Assembly: GCA_946403075.1 (NCBI GenBank)
Contig: CAMIYN010000011.1
Coordinates: 1-45,362 of the forward strand
DNA: 45,362 nt
Source of the DNA: an uncultured Lachnospiraceae bacterium
Lineage (GTDB): Bacteria; Bacillota; Clostridia; Lachnospirales; Lachnospiraceae
Direction of reading: 5' to 3'
Shown here: positions 36,547 to 45,310 of the stretch, piece after piece
Numbering within the stretch: position 1 is the stretch's first letter
Layout of the letters: each line of letters begins with the position of its first letter
Position numbers and translations under genes: made by a program
The notes under the pieces: model-generated
Database searches by the model: none
Told to the model about the DNA's origin: nothing
Seen by the model: the letters and a program-made list of their open reading frames with translations, nothing else

Positions 36547-37422
36547 ATGAAGAAAATTTTAATAACAGGACAAAATAGTTATATAGGCAATAGTTTTAAA
36601 AATTATTGTGAAAAAAAATATGGAGATAAATTTAAAATTGATACTATAAGTTTTAGGTTTATAAATCCTTTTGATTTTGATTTTAAGACATATGACATAG
36701 TTTTATGTGTTACAGGTATCGCACATGATACAAATATTAATAATAAAGAAAAAAATAATGAGTATAAAAGTGTAAATGTTGAATTAGTAAAAAAAATTGC
36801 CGAGAAATCAAAATTAGATTCCGTTAAAGATTTTATTTTTTTATCATCTATAATAGTTTATGGAACAAAAAATAATTTTTTGAAGCGAAAAATTATTAAT
36901 TTTAATACTTCCCCTAATCCCACATCAATTTATGGAAAAAGTAAATTAGATGCTGAATTAGAAATTTTAAAAATATATAGTGATGCAAAAATTTTGAGAC
37001 TTCCAATGGTGTATGGCAAAAATTCAAAAGGAAATTTCAATCAGTTGATTAAATTTGCAAAGTTTTTGCCATTTTTCCCAAAAGTAGATAATAAAAAATC
37101 AGTGATTTATATTGATAATTTGTGTGAGTTTTTAGTCATCTGTATAGAAAAAAAAATAAATGGAATATTATTTCCACAAAATATTGAGTATTTTAACACT
37201 TCAAATACTGTTAAGTTGATAAAAAGATTTATTAATAATAAAAATTTTTTACCAATACTTATACCATCAAAACTAATACTATTATTAATGAGTCCATTTT
37301 TTGATAAAATAGATAAAGCATTTGGAAGTGTAATTTACGATAAGTCACTTAGCGATATAGGGTTTAATTATAACATTGTTAATTTTGTTGATAGTATAAA
37401 AAAAACGGTAGGTAAAGAATAA
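36547..37422 (+). CDS. NAD-dependent nucleotide-sugar epimerase/dehydratase
   Basis: 291 residues, extended short-chain dehydrogenase. N-terminal NAD site ILITGQNSYIGNSF, catalytic serine region FLSSIIVYG, and the YxxxK pair in SIYGKSKLDAELEI. Most likely makes or modifies a UDP-sugar for the glycan built by the following phosphoglycosyl transferase; such epimerase-transferase pairs are common in O-antigen and capsule loci. The substrate cannot be read from sequence. No strong ribosome binding site; starts 2 bases after the acyl carrier stop, so translation is probably coupled. Confidence 0.85.
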   Translation: MKKILITGQNSYIGNSFKNYCEKKYGDKFKIDTISFRFINPFDFDFKTYDIVLCVTGIAHDTNINNKEKNNEYKSVNVELVKKIAEKSKLDSVKDFIFLSSIIVYGTKNNFLKRKIINFNTSPNPTSIYGKSKLDAELEILKIYSDAKILRLPMVYGKNSKGNFNQLIKFAKFLPFFPKVDNKKSVIYIDNLCEFLVICIEKKINGILFPQNIEYFNTSNTVKLIKRFINNKNFLPILIPSKLILLLMSPFFDKIDKAFGSVIYDKSLSDIGFNYNIVNFVDSIKKTVGKE

Positions 37423-38007
37423 ATGTATAAGAAATATATAAAAAGAGTTTTAGATTTATTGATTTCTGTTTTATTTATTATTTTATTTTTTTGGTTATAC
37501 ATAATTATTGCAATTTGTATTAAGATTGATTCAAAAGGTTCAATACTATTTATACAAGATAGAGTAGGGATTAATAATAAAATTTTTAAGATATATAAAT
37601 TTAGGACAATGAAAACCACTGCTCCTAAAAATTCACCAACACATTTACTAAAAAACAGTGATGATTATATAACAAAGGTAGGTGCGATTTTACGAAAAAC
37701 TTCTCTTGATGAGTTGCCACAGTTTATAAATGTGATAAAATCTGATATGAGTATAATAGGTCCAAGACCCGCACTTTTTAATCAATATGATTTGATTGAA
37801 GGGAGAAAAAAATTTGGAGTTGATACAGTGAGACCTGGAATAACTGGTTTGTCCCAAGTCAGTGGAAGAGATGAACTTGGTATTGATAAAAAAATCGAAT
37901 ATGATTATTTATATGTAAAAAATTTAAGTTTTATTAATGATTTTAAAATTTTAATAAAAACTTTTTTTGTTGTGTTTTCACATAAAGGAATTAGAGAGGG
38001 GGCATAG
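37423..38007 (+). CDS. Undecaprenyl-phosphate phosphoglycosyl transferase (PglC-like sugar transferase)
   Basis: 194 residues, monotopic PglC-type initiating transferase. An N-terminal reentrant membrane helix (about 10-32, LDLLISVLFIILFFWLYIIIA), then KIYKFRTM, the catalytic DELPQ segment (TSLDELPQFINVIKSDMSIIGPRP), and RPGITGLSQVSGRD. It moves a sugar phosphate from a nucleotide sugar to undecaprenyl phosphate, starting glycan assembly at the membrane. ATG directly follows the epimerase stop. Confidence 0.93.
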   Translation: MYKKYIKRVLDLLISVLFIILFFWLYIIIAICIKIDSKGSILFIQDRVGINNKIFKIYKFRTMKTTAPKNSPTHLLKNSDDYITKVGAILRKTSLDELPQFINVIKSDMSIIGPRPALFNQYDLIEGRKKFGVDTVRPGITGLSQVSGRDELGIDKKIEYDYLYVKNLSFINDFKILIKTFFVVFSHKGIREGA

Positions 38008-38008
38008 T

Positions 38009-38884
38009 ATAAATATAGAATTTTTGAAAGATAAATTGAAAGATTTTTATGATGATAAAACATTGGTAAAAATTATTGATGGACTTTTGGTAGATAAATT
38101 TGTGAGTTTTAGGACAAATTTTATAAATTCAACAGATGAATATGTAGCCTGTGAATTAGAAAAAAATAATTTAAAATTTAAAAAACTAAATTTAAAAGAT
38201 GAATTACAAAAAAGGGGTTATGATTTAAGAGAGTATATAGATTTTTTTGATTTTCAATTTTTTATCTTGGAAAATAGAAATGATTATAATAAATTAATTC
38301 TTTTAGATATTTATAAAAATGGATTTATATATTTACAAAATCCATCAACATTTATTCCAGTTATTTTAATGGATTTAAAAGATAGTGATAATATACTTGA
38401 TATGTGTGCTGCACCTGGTGGGAAATCACTTTTTATAAAAAGTTTAAAAAAAAATAAAACTAATTTGACTTCTGTAGATTTTAATAAATTAAGATACGAA
38501 AAAATGTTATATAATTTTAAAATGCAAAATGCAAATATTTATACAATAAATAAATCTGCATTGGATTTAGATGATAATTTAAAATTTGATAAAGTCTTGC
38601 TTGATGCTCCTTGTAGTGGTTCTGGGATATTGGACTTAAATAATAATGATATTCACAAATATTTTAATGATATTTTAATAAATAAATCAATTGACCGCCA
38701 AAAAAAATTATTTAGAAAGGCTACTAAGCTTACAAAAAATGTATTGGTGTATTCTACTTGTTCTATATTAAATACTGAAAATGAAGAAATAGTAAAAAGT
38801 TTTAAAAATAAACAGGTCTTTAATCTAAAAATATATCCAGATAATCTATTTGAAGGTTTTTTTGTTAGTAAATTTATATTTTAA
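38009..38884 (+). CDS. RsmB/RsmF-like RNA cytosine-C5 methyltransferase
   Basis: About 291 residues. SAM site ILDMCAAPGGKS (near 124-135), the motif IV catalytic pair LDAPCSGSG, and motif VI VYSTCSI are intact. Families with this set methylate C5 of cytosine in 16S rRNA or tRNA. It lacks the C-terminal PUA-like extension seen in YebU/RsmF. The start is unclear: a strong GAGAGGGGG (37994-38002) points to an ATA at 38009 (6-base spacer), and no ATG, GTG or TTG lies at proper distance. The nearest alternatives are TTG 38024, or TTG 37967 inside the previous gene. Confidence 0.85.
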   Translation: MNIEFLKDKLKDFYDDKTLVKIIDGLLVDKFVSFRTNFINSTDEYVACELEKNNLKFKKLNLKDELQKRGYDLREYIDFFDFQFFILENRNDYNKLILLDIYKNGFIYLQNPSTFIPVILMDLKDSDNILDMCAAPGGKSLFIKSLKKNKTNLTSVDFNKLRYEKMLYNFKMQNANIYTINKSALDLDDNLKFDKVLLDAPCSGSGILDLNNNDIHKYFNDILINKSIDRQKKLFRKATKLTKNVLVYSTCSILNTENEEIVKSFKNKQVFNLKIYPDNLFEGFFVSKFIF

Positions 38885-38957
38885 GTATTCTTAGTATTAA
38901 AGATTATAAAAAAATTATAATTTTTTATTGATAATAAAAGCATAAATCAAAGTATGG

Positions 38958-38986
38958 TTGCAATAATTATTTATTCGTGTTAAAAT
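38958..38986 (+). promoter_or_regulatory. Candidate promoter of the cyclophilin gene
   Basis: TTGCAA at 38958-38963, 17-base spacer, TAAAAT at 38981-38986, 39 bases before the ATG. Confidence 0.55.
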
Positions 38987-39024
38987 AACAAATCACAATT
39001 TGAAAGGAGAAGTATATAAAAATT

Positions 39025-39705
39025 ATGAAAAAAATATTGTCAATAATTTTTGCAATATCTATTATATTTGCATTAGCATCTTGTAAAGGGACAACTAATC
39101 CACAAGATGAATTGGTTACCCCAATTCTTGATGAAGACGATGGACCTGCAATGAATTCTTATGTTTTAGAAAATTATGAATTCAATAATAATGATTTATT
39201 AGGAAGAGGTGAACCTGTGAATGTTGAAATCAGTGTAAAAGATTATGGTAAAATTGTAGTAGAATTAAATGAAAAAGTTGCACCAAGAACTGTAGATAAT
39301 TTTGTAACATTAGTCAAAGAAAAATTTTACGATGGACTTACTTTTCATAGAATTATAAGTGGTTTTATGATACAAGGTGGGGATCCAAATGGTGATGGTT
39401 CAGGTGGCAGTGGAATGAATATAATAGGTGAATTTTCTGATAATGGATTTCCTAATGATTTATCACATAAGAGAGGTGTGATTTCTATGGCAAGGGCGAT
39501 GGATCCTAATAGTGCAAGTTCACAGTTTTTTATTTGCCATCAAGATGCAGAATATTTAGACGGACAGTATGCAACTTTTGGTGTTGTGACAAGTGGAATG
39601 GATGTAGTAGATAAGATTTGTGATACAGTGGAAAATGATGGGGGGAATGGTTCTGTTGCCAAAGAAAATCAGCCAATAATTGAGTATATTAAAATATTAG
39701 AATAA
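39025..39705 (+). CDS. Cyclophilin-type peptidyl-prolyl isomerase, lipoprotein
   Basis: 226 residues. Signal peptide with lipobox (IFALASC, Cys near 20), so anchored outside the cell membrane, where it would help fold exported proteins. The cyclophilin domain (about 65-226) has APRTVDNFVTLVKEKFYDGLTFHRI, the catalytic FMIQGGDPNGDGSGG, and NSASSQFFICHQDAEYLDGQYATFG. The AAGGAG ribosome binding site is 15 bases from the ATG, too far, but 6 bases from an in-frame ATA at 39016. Confidence 0.92.
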   Translation: MKKILSIIFAISIIFALASCKGTTNPQDELVTPILDEDDGPAMNSYVLENYEFNNNDLLGRGEPVNVEISVKDYGKIVVELNEKVAPRTVDNFVTLVKEKFYDGLTFHRIISGFMIQGGDPNGDGSGGSGMNIIGEFSDNGFPNDLSHKRGVISMARAMDPNSASSQFFICHQDAEYLDGQYATFGVVTSGMDVVDKICDTVENDGGNGSVAKENQPIIEYIKILE

Positions 39706-39707
39706 TA

Positions 39708-40775
39708 GTGCGAGAAGAAATTTTTGATATACAAAAAGGAATATTGATGTTTTTTGTTATGATTAGTCATAGTGTGGGTTATTTTTTACATATTCACAGT
39801 ATGACTATTTTTTCTTTTTTGATTATATCTGGTTATTTTGATGATGTAAAAAAGTCTAAAAACTTTATCTCAATTTTTAAAAAGAGATTTTTAGGTATTA
39901 TGTGTCCTTATTTTATATTTGAGTTTATTACTTTCCCATTTTTTTTACATGGAAAGAGTATGGCAGATATAAATTATTTCATAAGGTATATATTTAATGG
40001 AATTGGACCTCAAGAATTATTAATGAATTTTCCATTATGGTTTTTGCCTTATTTTTTTTCTGTAATGGTGATTTATGACACAGTATATTTATTTTCTAGT
40101 AAGTTGTGTGATAAATTAAAATTAAAGAATAAATATTTAATTGATGCTATTTCATTTTTATTTATAATAATCTTAATTTCATTTTCGTATGTATATGTAT
40201 TAGTTTTTAATAAAAAAAAATTATTATTTAATATAGATTTTGCTTGTATGTCAATTATTTTTCCATTTGTAGGGAAATTAATAAAAGATAATAAAAACTT
40301 AATTAAAAATAAATTTGAAGTTAATATAAAAAATAAAATGATAAAGAATATTATATTTAGTTTGTTTATTATTTTTATTATAGTTTTATGGTGGATATTG
40401 TCAATTATAAATGGGCATATAGATTTGGTTTATAGAGTTTTTGGAAAGAATTTAATTATGCTATATATAAATGCTATTTTCGGGTATGTTTCACTTTATG
40501 GTTTTTCTATGTTTATATTAAAGATTAAATCTATAAATAGTCTTTTTGAATTTGTAGGAAAAAATAGTATGGATATTATGGCATATCATATACCTGCAAC
40601 CATTGTCCTCCCAATTACAAATTTTATTTTTCCAGCATTTTTGGTTAGTAAAATATATCAAAATCAATATTTTTATAATATATTCATAGTATCGTTTATG
40701 GTTGTATTTTCGTTTTTTATGAAAACCATAGTAGATAGTATAAAATTTATAATGTTAAAAAAGAGGGAAGTATGA
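39708..40775 (+). CDS. Membrane acyltransferase family protein (acyltransferase 3 type)
   Basis: 355 residues, about 9-10 predicted membrane helices. Begins with the family pattern FDIQKGILMFFVMISHSVGY, the histidine being part of the conserved active-site region, followed by FLIISGYF. Such proteins transfer acyl groups (often acetyl) to extracellular sugars. The GTG start has no Shine-Dalgarno and lies 2 bases after the cyclophilin stop; translation probably depends on coupling. The stop overlaps the next ATG by 4 bases. Confidence 0.8.
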   Translation: MREEIFDIQKGILMFFVMISHSVGYFLHIHSMTIFSFLIISGYFDDVKKSKNFISIFKKRFLGIMCPYFIFEFITFPFFLHGKSMADINYFIRYIFNGIGPQELLMNFPLWFLPYFFSVMVIYDTVYLFSSKLCDKLKLKNKYLIDAISFLFIIILISFSYVYVLVFNKKKLLFNIDFACMSIIFPFVGKLIKDNKNLIKNKFEVNIKNKMIKNIIFSLFIIFIIVLWWILSIINGHIDLVYRVFGKNLIMLYINAIFGYVSLYGFSMFILKIKSINSLFEFVGKNSMDIMAYHIPATIVLPITNFIFPAFLVSKIYQNQYFYNIFIVSFMVVFSFFMKTIVDSIKFIMLKKREV

Positions 40776-41953
40776 AAAGGGAAAAATTCATAACTCTTGA
40801 CATATTAAAATTTTTTGCAATGATTGTTGTTTTTTTATTTCACTTTTTTTTTGAAGGACAAAAGTTTTTATATATTGATTTTACTAAACAACTTTCTTTT
40901 TTGTCAAATGGATTTATTAGTATGGGGGTTTTGGTAAATGTTTTATTTTTTATGATTTCTGGATTTTTATTATCATTACATTATGATGGAGATATAAAAA
41001 AATTTTACAAAAAAAGAATAATAAAAATTTTAATACCTTATTACATTTTATATATTATTTTATACTTAAAAAATGCTTATTTTTCAAAAAAAATATTATT
41101 GTTTTCAATATTAGAAGCACCCCAATTAATTTTTACTATTTTAGGCATTGATACATATTTATCTTTTTTGGGTTTTAAAACTCTATCAATGGGAATAGGA
41201 GAGTGGTTTTTGGGTTGTTTGATAGTTTATTATTTTTTATTTCCATTTTTATATAAATATAAAAAATGCGATAAAATTAAAATTGAAATACTTGTTATAA
41301 TTTATTTTGTTTTGACGAAGTTTAACTTTATGCAAATTCCTATAAATCAAAATATATTAATTAATATATTTAATTTTTATGCAGGGATATTGATTTTTGA
41401 TTATTATAAAAACAATATAAAAGAAGGTGGTGATAAAGATTTAAAAAAAATAGAACTAAGCTTAATAGTTAGTTTTATATTTTTTATATTAATAATATTT
41501 TTTGGAGAAGTAGTAGATTTAATTTTAAATTTCACAAGGCAGTTTTCTATCTTTAAGAGAAATTATGTAAGAGTTGAAGAAATTATAAATCCTATGTTGG
41601 TTGCGAGTTCTTTTTCAGTAATATTAATTCTCTTTTGTATATGTATAGAAAGTTTAAAAAAAGAGATTTTAAATTTTGCAAGCCTTAAAAAAATTGTTAA
41701 TTGGTTTAATAATTATTTTTATAATATTTTCTTAACTCATCATATAGTCATAATAACTATATATAGTCAGTTTATTAAATATAATGTTAAGTTTAACTTT
41801 ATTGCGAGATATGGGTTAAATAGTGTTTTAATTATTTTATGTATAATAGATATAATAGGGACAGCTTTATTTTCGATTTTTATAAAAAATATAGAAATAA
41901 TAGTGTTTAAATTATTAAAGAGTAAAGAAATTACAAATCATATAAAAGTATGA
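40772..41953 (+). CDS. Acyltransferase 3 family membrane protein
   Basis: 393 residues, about 10 membrane helices. N-terminal signature EKFITLDILKFFAMIVVFLFHF with the conserved His, then VLFFMISGFLLSLHY and the basic YKKRIIKILIPYYI, typical of OafA/WecH-like O-acyltransferases. Probably acts with the preceding acyltransferase in decorating the surface glycan made by this region. ATGA overlap with its neighbour; AGAGGGAAG precedes the ATG. No gene in the next 400 bases. Confidence 0.87.
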   Translation: MKREKFITLDILKFFAMIVVFLFHFFFEGQKFLYIDFTKQLSFLSNGFISMGVLVNVLFFMISGFLLSLHYDGDIKKFYKKRIIKILIPYYILYIILYLKNAYFSKKILLFSILEAPQLIFTILGIDTYLSFLGFKTLSMGIGEWFLGCLIVYYFLFPFLYKYKKCDKIKIEILVIIYFVLTKFNFMQIPINQNILINIFNFYAGILIFDYYKNNIKEGGDKDLKKIELSLIVSFIFFILIIFFGEVVDLILNFTRQFSIFKRNYVRVEEIINPMLVASSFSVILILFCICIESLKKEILNFASLKKIVNWFNNYFYNIFLTHHIVIITIYSQFIKYNVKFNFIARYGLNSVLIILCIIDIIGTALFSIFIKNIEIIVFKLLKSKEITNHIKV

Positions 41954-42358
41954 AAAATGTATATTATTAGAGGTTGTTTAAATATTTTATCTACAAAAGA
42001 TTGACTTTATCCTTTATCGGATTAATGTTGACTAATTTTATAAAATTTCATATAATTTATATATTAAACTAATGATACCTATTATGAGTGGTGGTTTTGA
42101 AAATTTTAATACTAGCTAGAAGTTGTAGTTTTTAAATTCTAGGCAAGAGAAATCTTGTCTATTATTATAATTTTTATAAAATCAAAATAAGAATTATATG
42201 TAATAATTCAGACACTTAAATTAATAATTAAAATTTTTTGAAAGTAAATAGAAAAATTTATACTTATAAGTAAGGATTGCAATAAGATTTAATAAATTTT
42301 AAATTAAACATTTATTTTAGCAAAATAAATAAATTCATATTGAAGATTGAGAGATGTT
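41954..42358. other. 400-base leader/gap before valS
   Basis: Contains a fragment of the dispersed repeat end (ATTATTAGAGGTTG, 41964-41977) and a hairpin (42141-42160: AGGCAAGA, GAAA loop, TCTTGTCT) followed by AT-rich sequence with only short T runs. No T-box consensus (GGGTGGNACC) is readable, and no coding frame is seen. Confidence 0.4.
42141..42160 (+). terminator. Possible terminator or attenuator hairpin upstream of valS
   Basis: Perfect 8-base stem AGGCAAGA / TCTTGTCT (one G-T pair) with GAAA tetraloop. The downstream ATTATTATAATTTTT tract is only partly T-rich. May end the acyltransferase operon or lie in the valS leader. Confidence 0.45.
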
Positions 42359-45013
42359 ATGGAATTAGAAAAAAAATATAACCCAAAAGATATTGAAGAA
42401 AAAATTTATAAAAAATGGATTGATAATAATTGTTTTGATGCAAAACCAAATAAAGACAAAAAACCTTTTACAATTATTATGCCCCCACCAAATGTAACAG
42501 GGAAATTACATATGGGGCATGCTCTTGATATTTCTATCCAAGATGCAATTATTAGATATAAAAGGATGAGTGGATTTGAAGCACTTTGGCAACCTGGCAC
42601 AGATCATGCTGCAATTTCTACTGAGATAAAAGTTATAGAACATCTTAAAAAAAATGGGATAGATAAATATGAACTTGGTAGAGATGGTTTCTTGGAAAAG
42701 GCTTGGGAATGGAAGAATAAATATGAAAACAATATAATAGAACAACAAAAGAGACTTGGTGCATCTTGTGATTGGAAAAAATTAAGATTTACTATGGATG
42801 AGGGTTGCAGTGAGGCTGTCTTACTTGCATTTAAAAATCTTTATGACAAAGGATTAATATATAAAGGGAATAAAATAGTCAACTGGTGTCCTAATTGTAA
42901 AACATCAATTTCTGATGCTGAAGTAGTATATGAAGAACAAAAGAGTTTTTTGTATTATATAAGATATTATTTTGAAAATGATAATAAAAATTATATAGTT
43001 GTCGCTACAACGAGACCAGAAACGATGTTTGGAGATACTGCTGTTTGTGTGAATCCTGATGATGATAGATATAAAGATATTGTAGGGAAAAATCTTGTTT
43101 TGCCAATTATAGGTAGAATTATTCCTATAATTTCTGATTCATATGTTGATAAAGAATTTGGAACAGGGATAGTTAAAATAACTCCATCCCATGATGTAAA
43201 TGATTATGAAGTTGGCATTAGACACAATTTGGAATGTATAAATGTAATATCAGATGATGGAAAAATTGTTTTAAAAAATACTATATATGATGGAATGGAT
43301 AGATTTGAAGCAAGGAAATTAGTAATTGATGAGTTAAAGAAAAATAGTTTTATTGAGAAAATTGAAGAATATACACATAATGTTGGGGTGCATGACAAGT
43401 GTGGTTCTGTAGTCGAACCATTGATAAAATCTCAGTGGTTCGTAAAAATGAAGCCTCTGGCAGAACTCGCTATTAAGGCACTTGAGACAAAAGATTTAAC
43501 TTTTATTCCCGATAATTATAAAAATACTTATTTACATTGGCTAAACAATATTAGAGATTGGTGTATATCAAGGCAGATATGGTGGGGACATCGTATACCA
43601 GTTTTTTATTGTAGGGATTGTGGGCATATAACTGTTTCAAGTAAAAAGGTTGAATTTTGTGAAAAGTGTAATAGCGAAAATATTTATCAAGATGAAGATA
43701 CATTGGATACTTGGTTTTCTTCTGCACTTTGGCCTTTTTCAACTTTGGGATGGCCCAAAGAGACAGAAGAATATAAATATTTTTACCCAACAAATGTGTT
43801 AGTCACTGCTTATGATATAATTTTTTTCTGGGTTATAAGGATGGTATTTAGTGGGATAGAGCATACAGGAAAATGTCCTTTTAATGAAGTTTTAATACAC
43901 GGAATAGTAAGAGATGAACTTGGGAGAAAAATGTCAAAATCTTTGGGGAATGGGATAGATCCACTTGATGTTGTAGAAAAATATGGTGCAGATGCTCTCA
44001 GACTTTCTTTGTTAATAGGTAATGCACCTGGAAATGATATGAGATATTTTGATGAGAGGGTTGAGTCGTCAAGGAATTTTTTAAATAAAGTTTGGAATGC
44101 AACAAGATTTATTATTAAATCAAATGAAATAAGTTTTGATTTAAAAATAGATGTATCTGATTTGAAAATTGAAGATAAATGGATTTTAACTTCGTTGAAT
44201 AATTTAATTGTAGAAGTAATAAACAATATGGATAAGTATGAATTTGGAATAGCTTTATCAAAAATTCAAAAATTTATATGGGAAGATTTTTGCGATTGGT
44301 ACATAGAATTAGTAAAGTATAGAATTTATAGTGAAGATAAATTAGAAAAAGAAAATGTAGGCAAAGTTTTAAAATTAGTTTTAATTTCGAGTATTAAGCT
44401 TTTACATCCATTTGCTCCGTTTATTACAGAAGAAATTTATGAAATATTTTATCCAGATAAACTTTTGATTATTCAAGAATATCCAAAATATGAAAAGGAA
44501 CATATTTTTAATGATGATTTTAATAATATGCAATTTATTAAAGATATTATTAGGGGTATAAGAAATAGAAGAGCAGAGTTAAATGTTCCAAATTCTAAAA
44601 AAACAAATTTGATTTTTTTGGTTGAAAATGATACAATTTACAATGTTATAAATTCTTTTGAAGTTCATTTTAAGAATTTTTGTAGTGCAGATAAGATTGA
44701 AATATTTAAAAATGATAAGAGTTTTTTGAGTAAAAATGATATTTCTAAATATATTCAATTGGTCTTTAATAATTGTGTTTTATATATTCCACTATATGAA
44801 TTGGTAGATAGGGACAAAGAAATTGAAAGATTAGAAAAAGAAAAAAAAAATAATCAATTTGAACTTGATAGGGCAACTTCTCTTGTAAACAATGAAAATT
44901 TTGTTTCAAAAGCTCCAAAAGATAAAATTGAAAAAGAGAAAGAAAAAATTAATAAGTATTTTTCAATTATTAAGGAGTTAAAGGAAAAGCTTGAACAATT
45001 TAAAAATAATTAA
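42359..45013 (+). CDS. valS: Valyl-tRNA synthetase
   Basis: Class Ia synthetase for tRNA-Val with editing domain, 884 residues. HIGH-type motif PPPNVTGKLHMGHALD (near 40-55), the CP1 editing domain (about 200-350, with TTRPETMFGDTAVCVNPDD), a zinc-knuckle pair of CxxC sequences (FYCRDCGHIT, FCEKCN), KMSKSLGNGIDP, an anticodon domain, and the C-terminal coiled-coil arm (about 815-884). Starts at ATG 42359 after GAGAG; a TTG at 42347 is also open. Followed by a tRNA cluster. Confidence 0.97.
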   Translation: MELEKKYNPKDIEEKIYKKWIDNNCFDAKPNKDKKPFTIIMPPPNVTGKLHMGHALDISIQDAIIRYKRMSGFEALWQPGTDHAAISTEIKVIEHLKKNGIDKYELGRDGFLEKAWEWKNKYENNIIEQQKRLGASCDWKKLRFTMDEGCSEAVLLAFKNLYDKGLIYKGNKIVNWCPNCKTSISDAEVVYEEQKSFLYYIRYYFENDNKNYIVVATTRPETMFGDTAVCVNPDDDRYKDIVGKNLVLPIIGRIIPIISDSYVDKEFGTGIVKITPSHDVNDYEVGIRHNLECINVISDDGKIVLKNTIYDGMDRFEARKLVIDELKKNSFIEKIEEYTHNVGVHDKCGSVVEPLIKSQWFVKMKPLAELAIKALETKDLTFIPDNYKNTYLHWLNNIRDWCISRQIWWGHRIPVFYCRDCGHITVSSKKVEFCEKCNSENIYQDEDTLDTWFSSALWPFSTLGWPKETEEYKYFYPTNVLVTAYDIIFFWVIRMVFSGIEHTGKCPFNEVLIHGIVRDELGRKMSKSLGNGIDPLDVVEKYGADALRLSLLIGNAPGNDMRYFDERVESSRNFLNKVWNATRFIIKSNEISFDLKIDVSDLKIEDKWILTSLNNLIVEVINNMDKYEFGIALSKIQKFIWEDFCDWYIELVKYRIYSEDKLEKENVGKVLKLVLISSIKLLHPFAPFITEEIYEIFYPDKLLIIQEYPKYEKEHIFNDDFNNMQFIKDIIRGIRNRRAELNVPNSKKTNLIFLVENDTIYNVINSFEVHFKNFCSADKIEIFKNDKSFLSKNDISKYIQLVFNNCVLYIPLYELVDRDKEIERLEKEKKNNQFELDRATSLVNNENFVSKAPKDKIEKEKEKINKYFSIIKELKEKLEQFKNN

Positions 45014-45024
45014 TTTTTTTCTTA

Positions 45025-45053
45025 TTGACTTTTTTTAATAATAATAGTAATAT
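45025..45053 (+). promoter_or_regulatory. Promoter of the tRNA cluster
   Basis: TTGACT (45025-45030), 17-base spacer, TAATAT (45048-45053), placing the transcription start just before tRNA-His. Confidence 0.75.
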
Positions 45054-45069
45054 ATTAAGGTTGCAATAT

Positions 45070-45144
45070 GGTGGGTGTAGCGCAGTTGGTTAGAGCGCCA
45101 GATTGTGGATCTGGAGGTCGTGGGTTCAAGTCCCATTATCCACC
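45070..45144 (+). tRNA. tRNA-His (GTG)
   Basis: Cloverleaf with acceptor GTGGGTG / TATCCAC, anticodon GTG in the loop between CCAGA and TCTGG, TTCAAGT T-loop. The His-specific extra G(-1) at 45070 faces C73 at 45144. The 3' CCA is not encoded. Confidence 0.96.
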
Positions 45145-45156
45145 CTCTGGCAATAT

Positions 45157-45228
45157 TGGGCCATAGCCAAGCGGTAAGGCACAGGACTTTGACTCCTGCA
45201 CTCGATGGTTCAAATCCATCTGGCCCAG
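45157..45228 (+). tRNA. tRNA-Gln (TTG)
   Basis: Acceptor TGGGCCA / TGGCCCA, anticodon TTG between AGGAC and CTCCT arms, TTCAAAT T-loop, discriminator G. CCA is not encoded. Partner of the GlnRS encoded at 23184. Confidence 0.95.
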
Positions 45229-45231
45229 TTT

Positions 45232-45304
45232 GTGGCACTAGCTCAGTTGGTAGAGCACTTGACTTTTAATCAAGTTGTCGGGGGTTCGATTCCCCCGTGC
45301 CACA
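45232..45304 (+). tRNA. tRNA-Lys (TTT)
   Basis: Acceptor GTGGCAC / GTGCCAC, anticodon TTT between CTTGA and TCAAG, T arm GGGGGTTCGATTCCCCC, discriminator A. CCA is not encoded. Confidence 0.96.
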
Positions 45305-45310
45305 TTTTTT

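Noticed and set aside
42000..42358. T-box riboswitch upstream of valS
   Set aside because: Expected for a clostridial valS, but no T-box sequence (GGGTGGNACC) and no stem I pattern can be read; GAGTGGTGG at about 42085 is too unlike it.
45035..45238. Minus-strand open frame of 67 codons
   Set aside because: It is antisense to tRNA-His and tRNA-Gln; such frames across tRNA genes are common artefacts.
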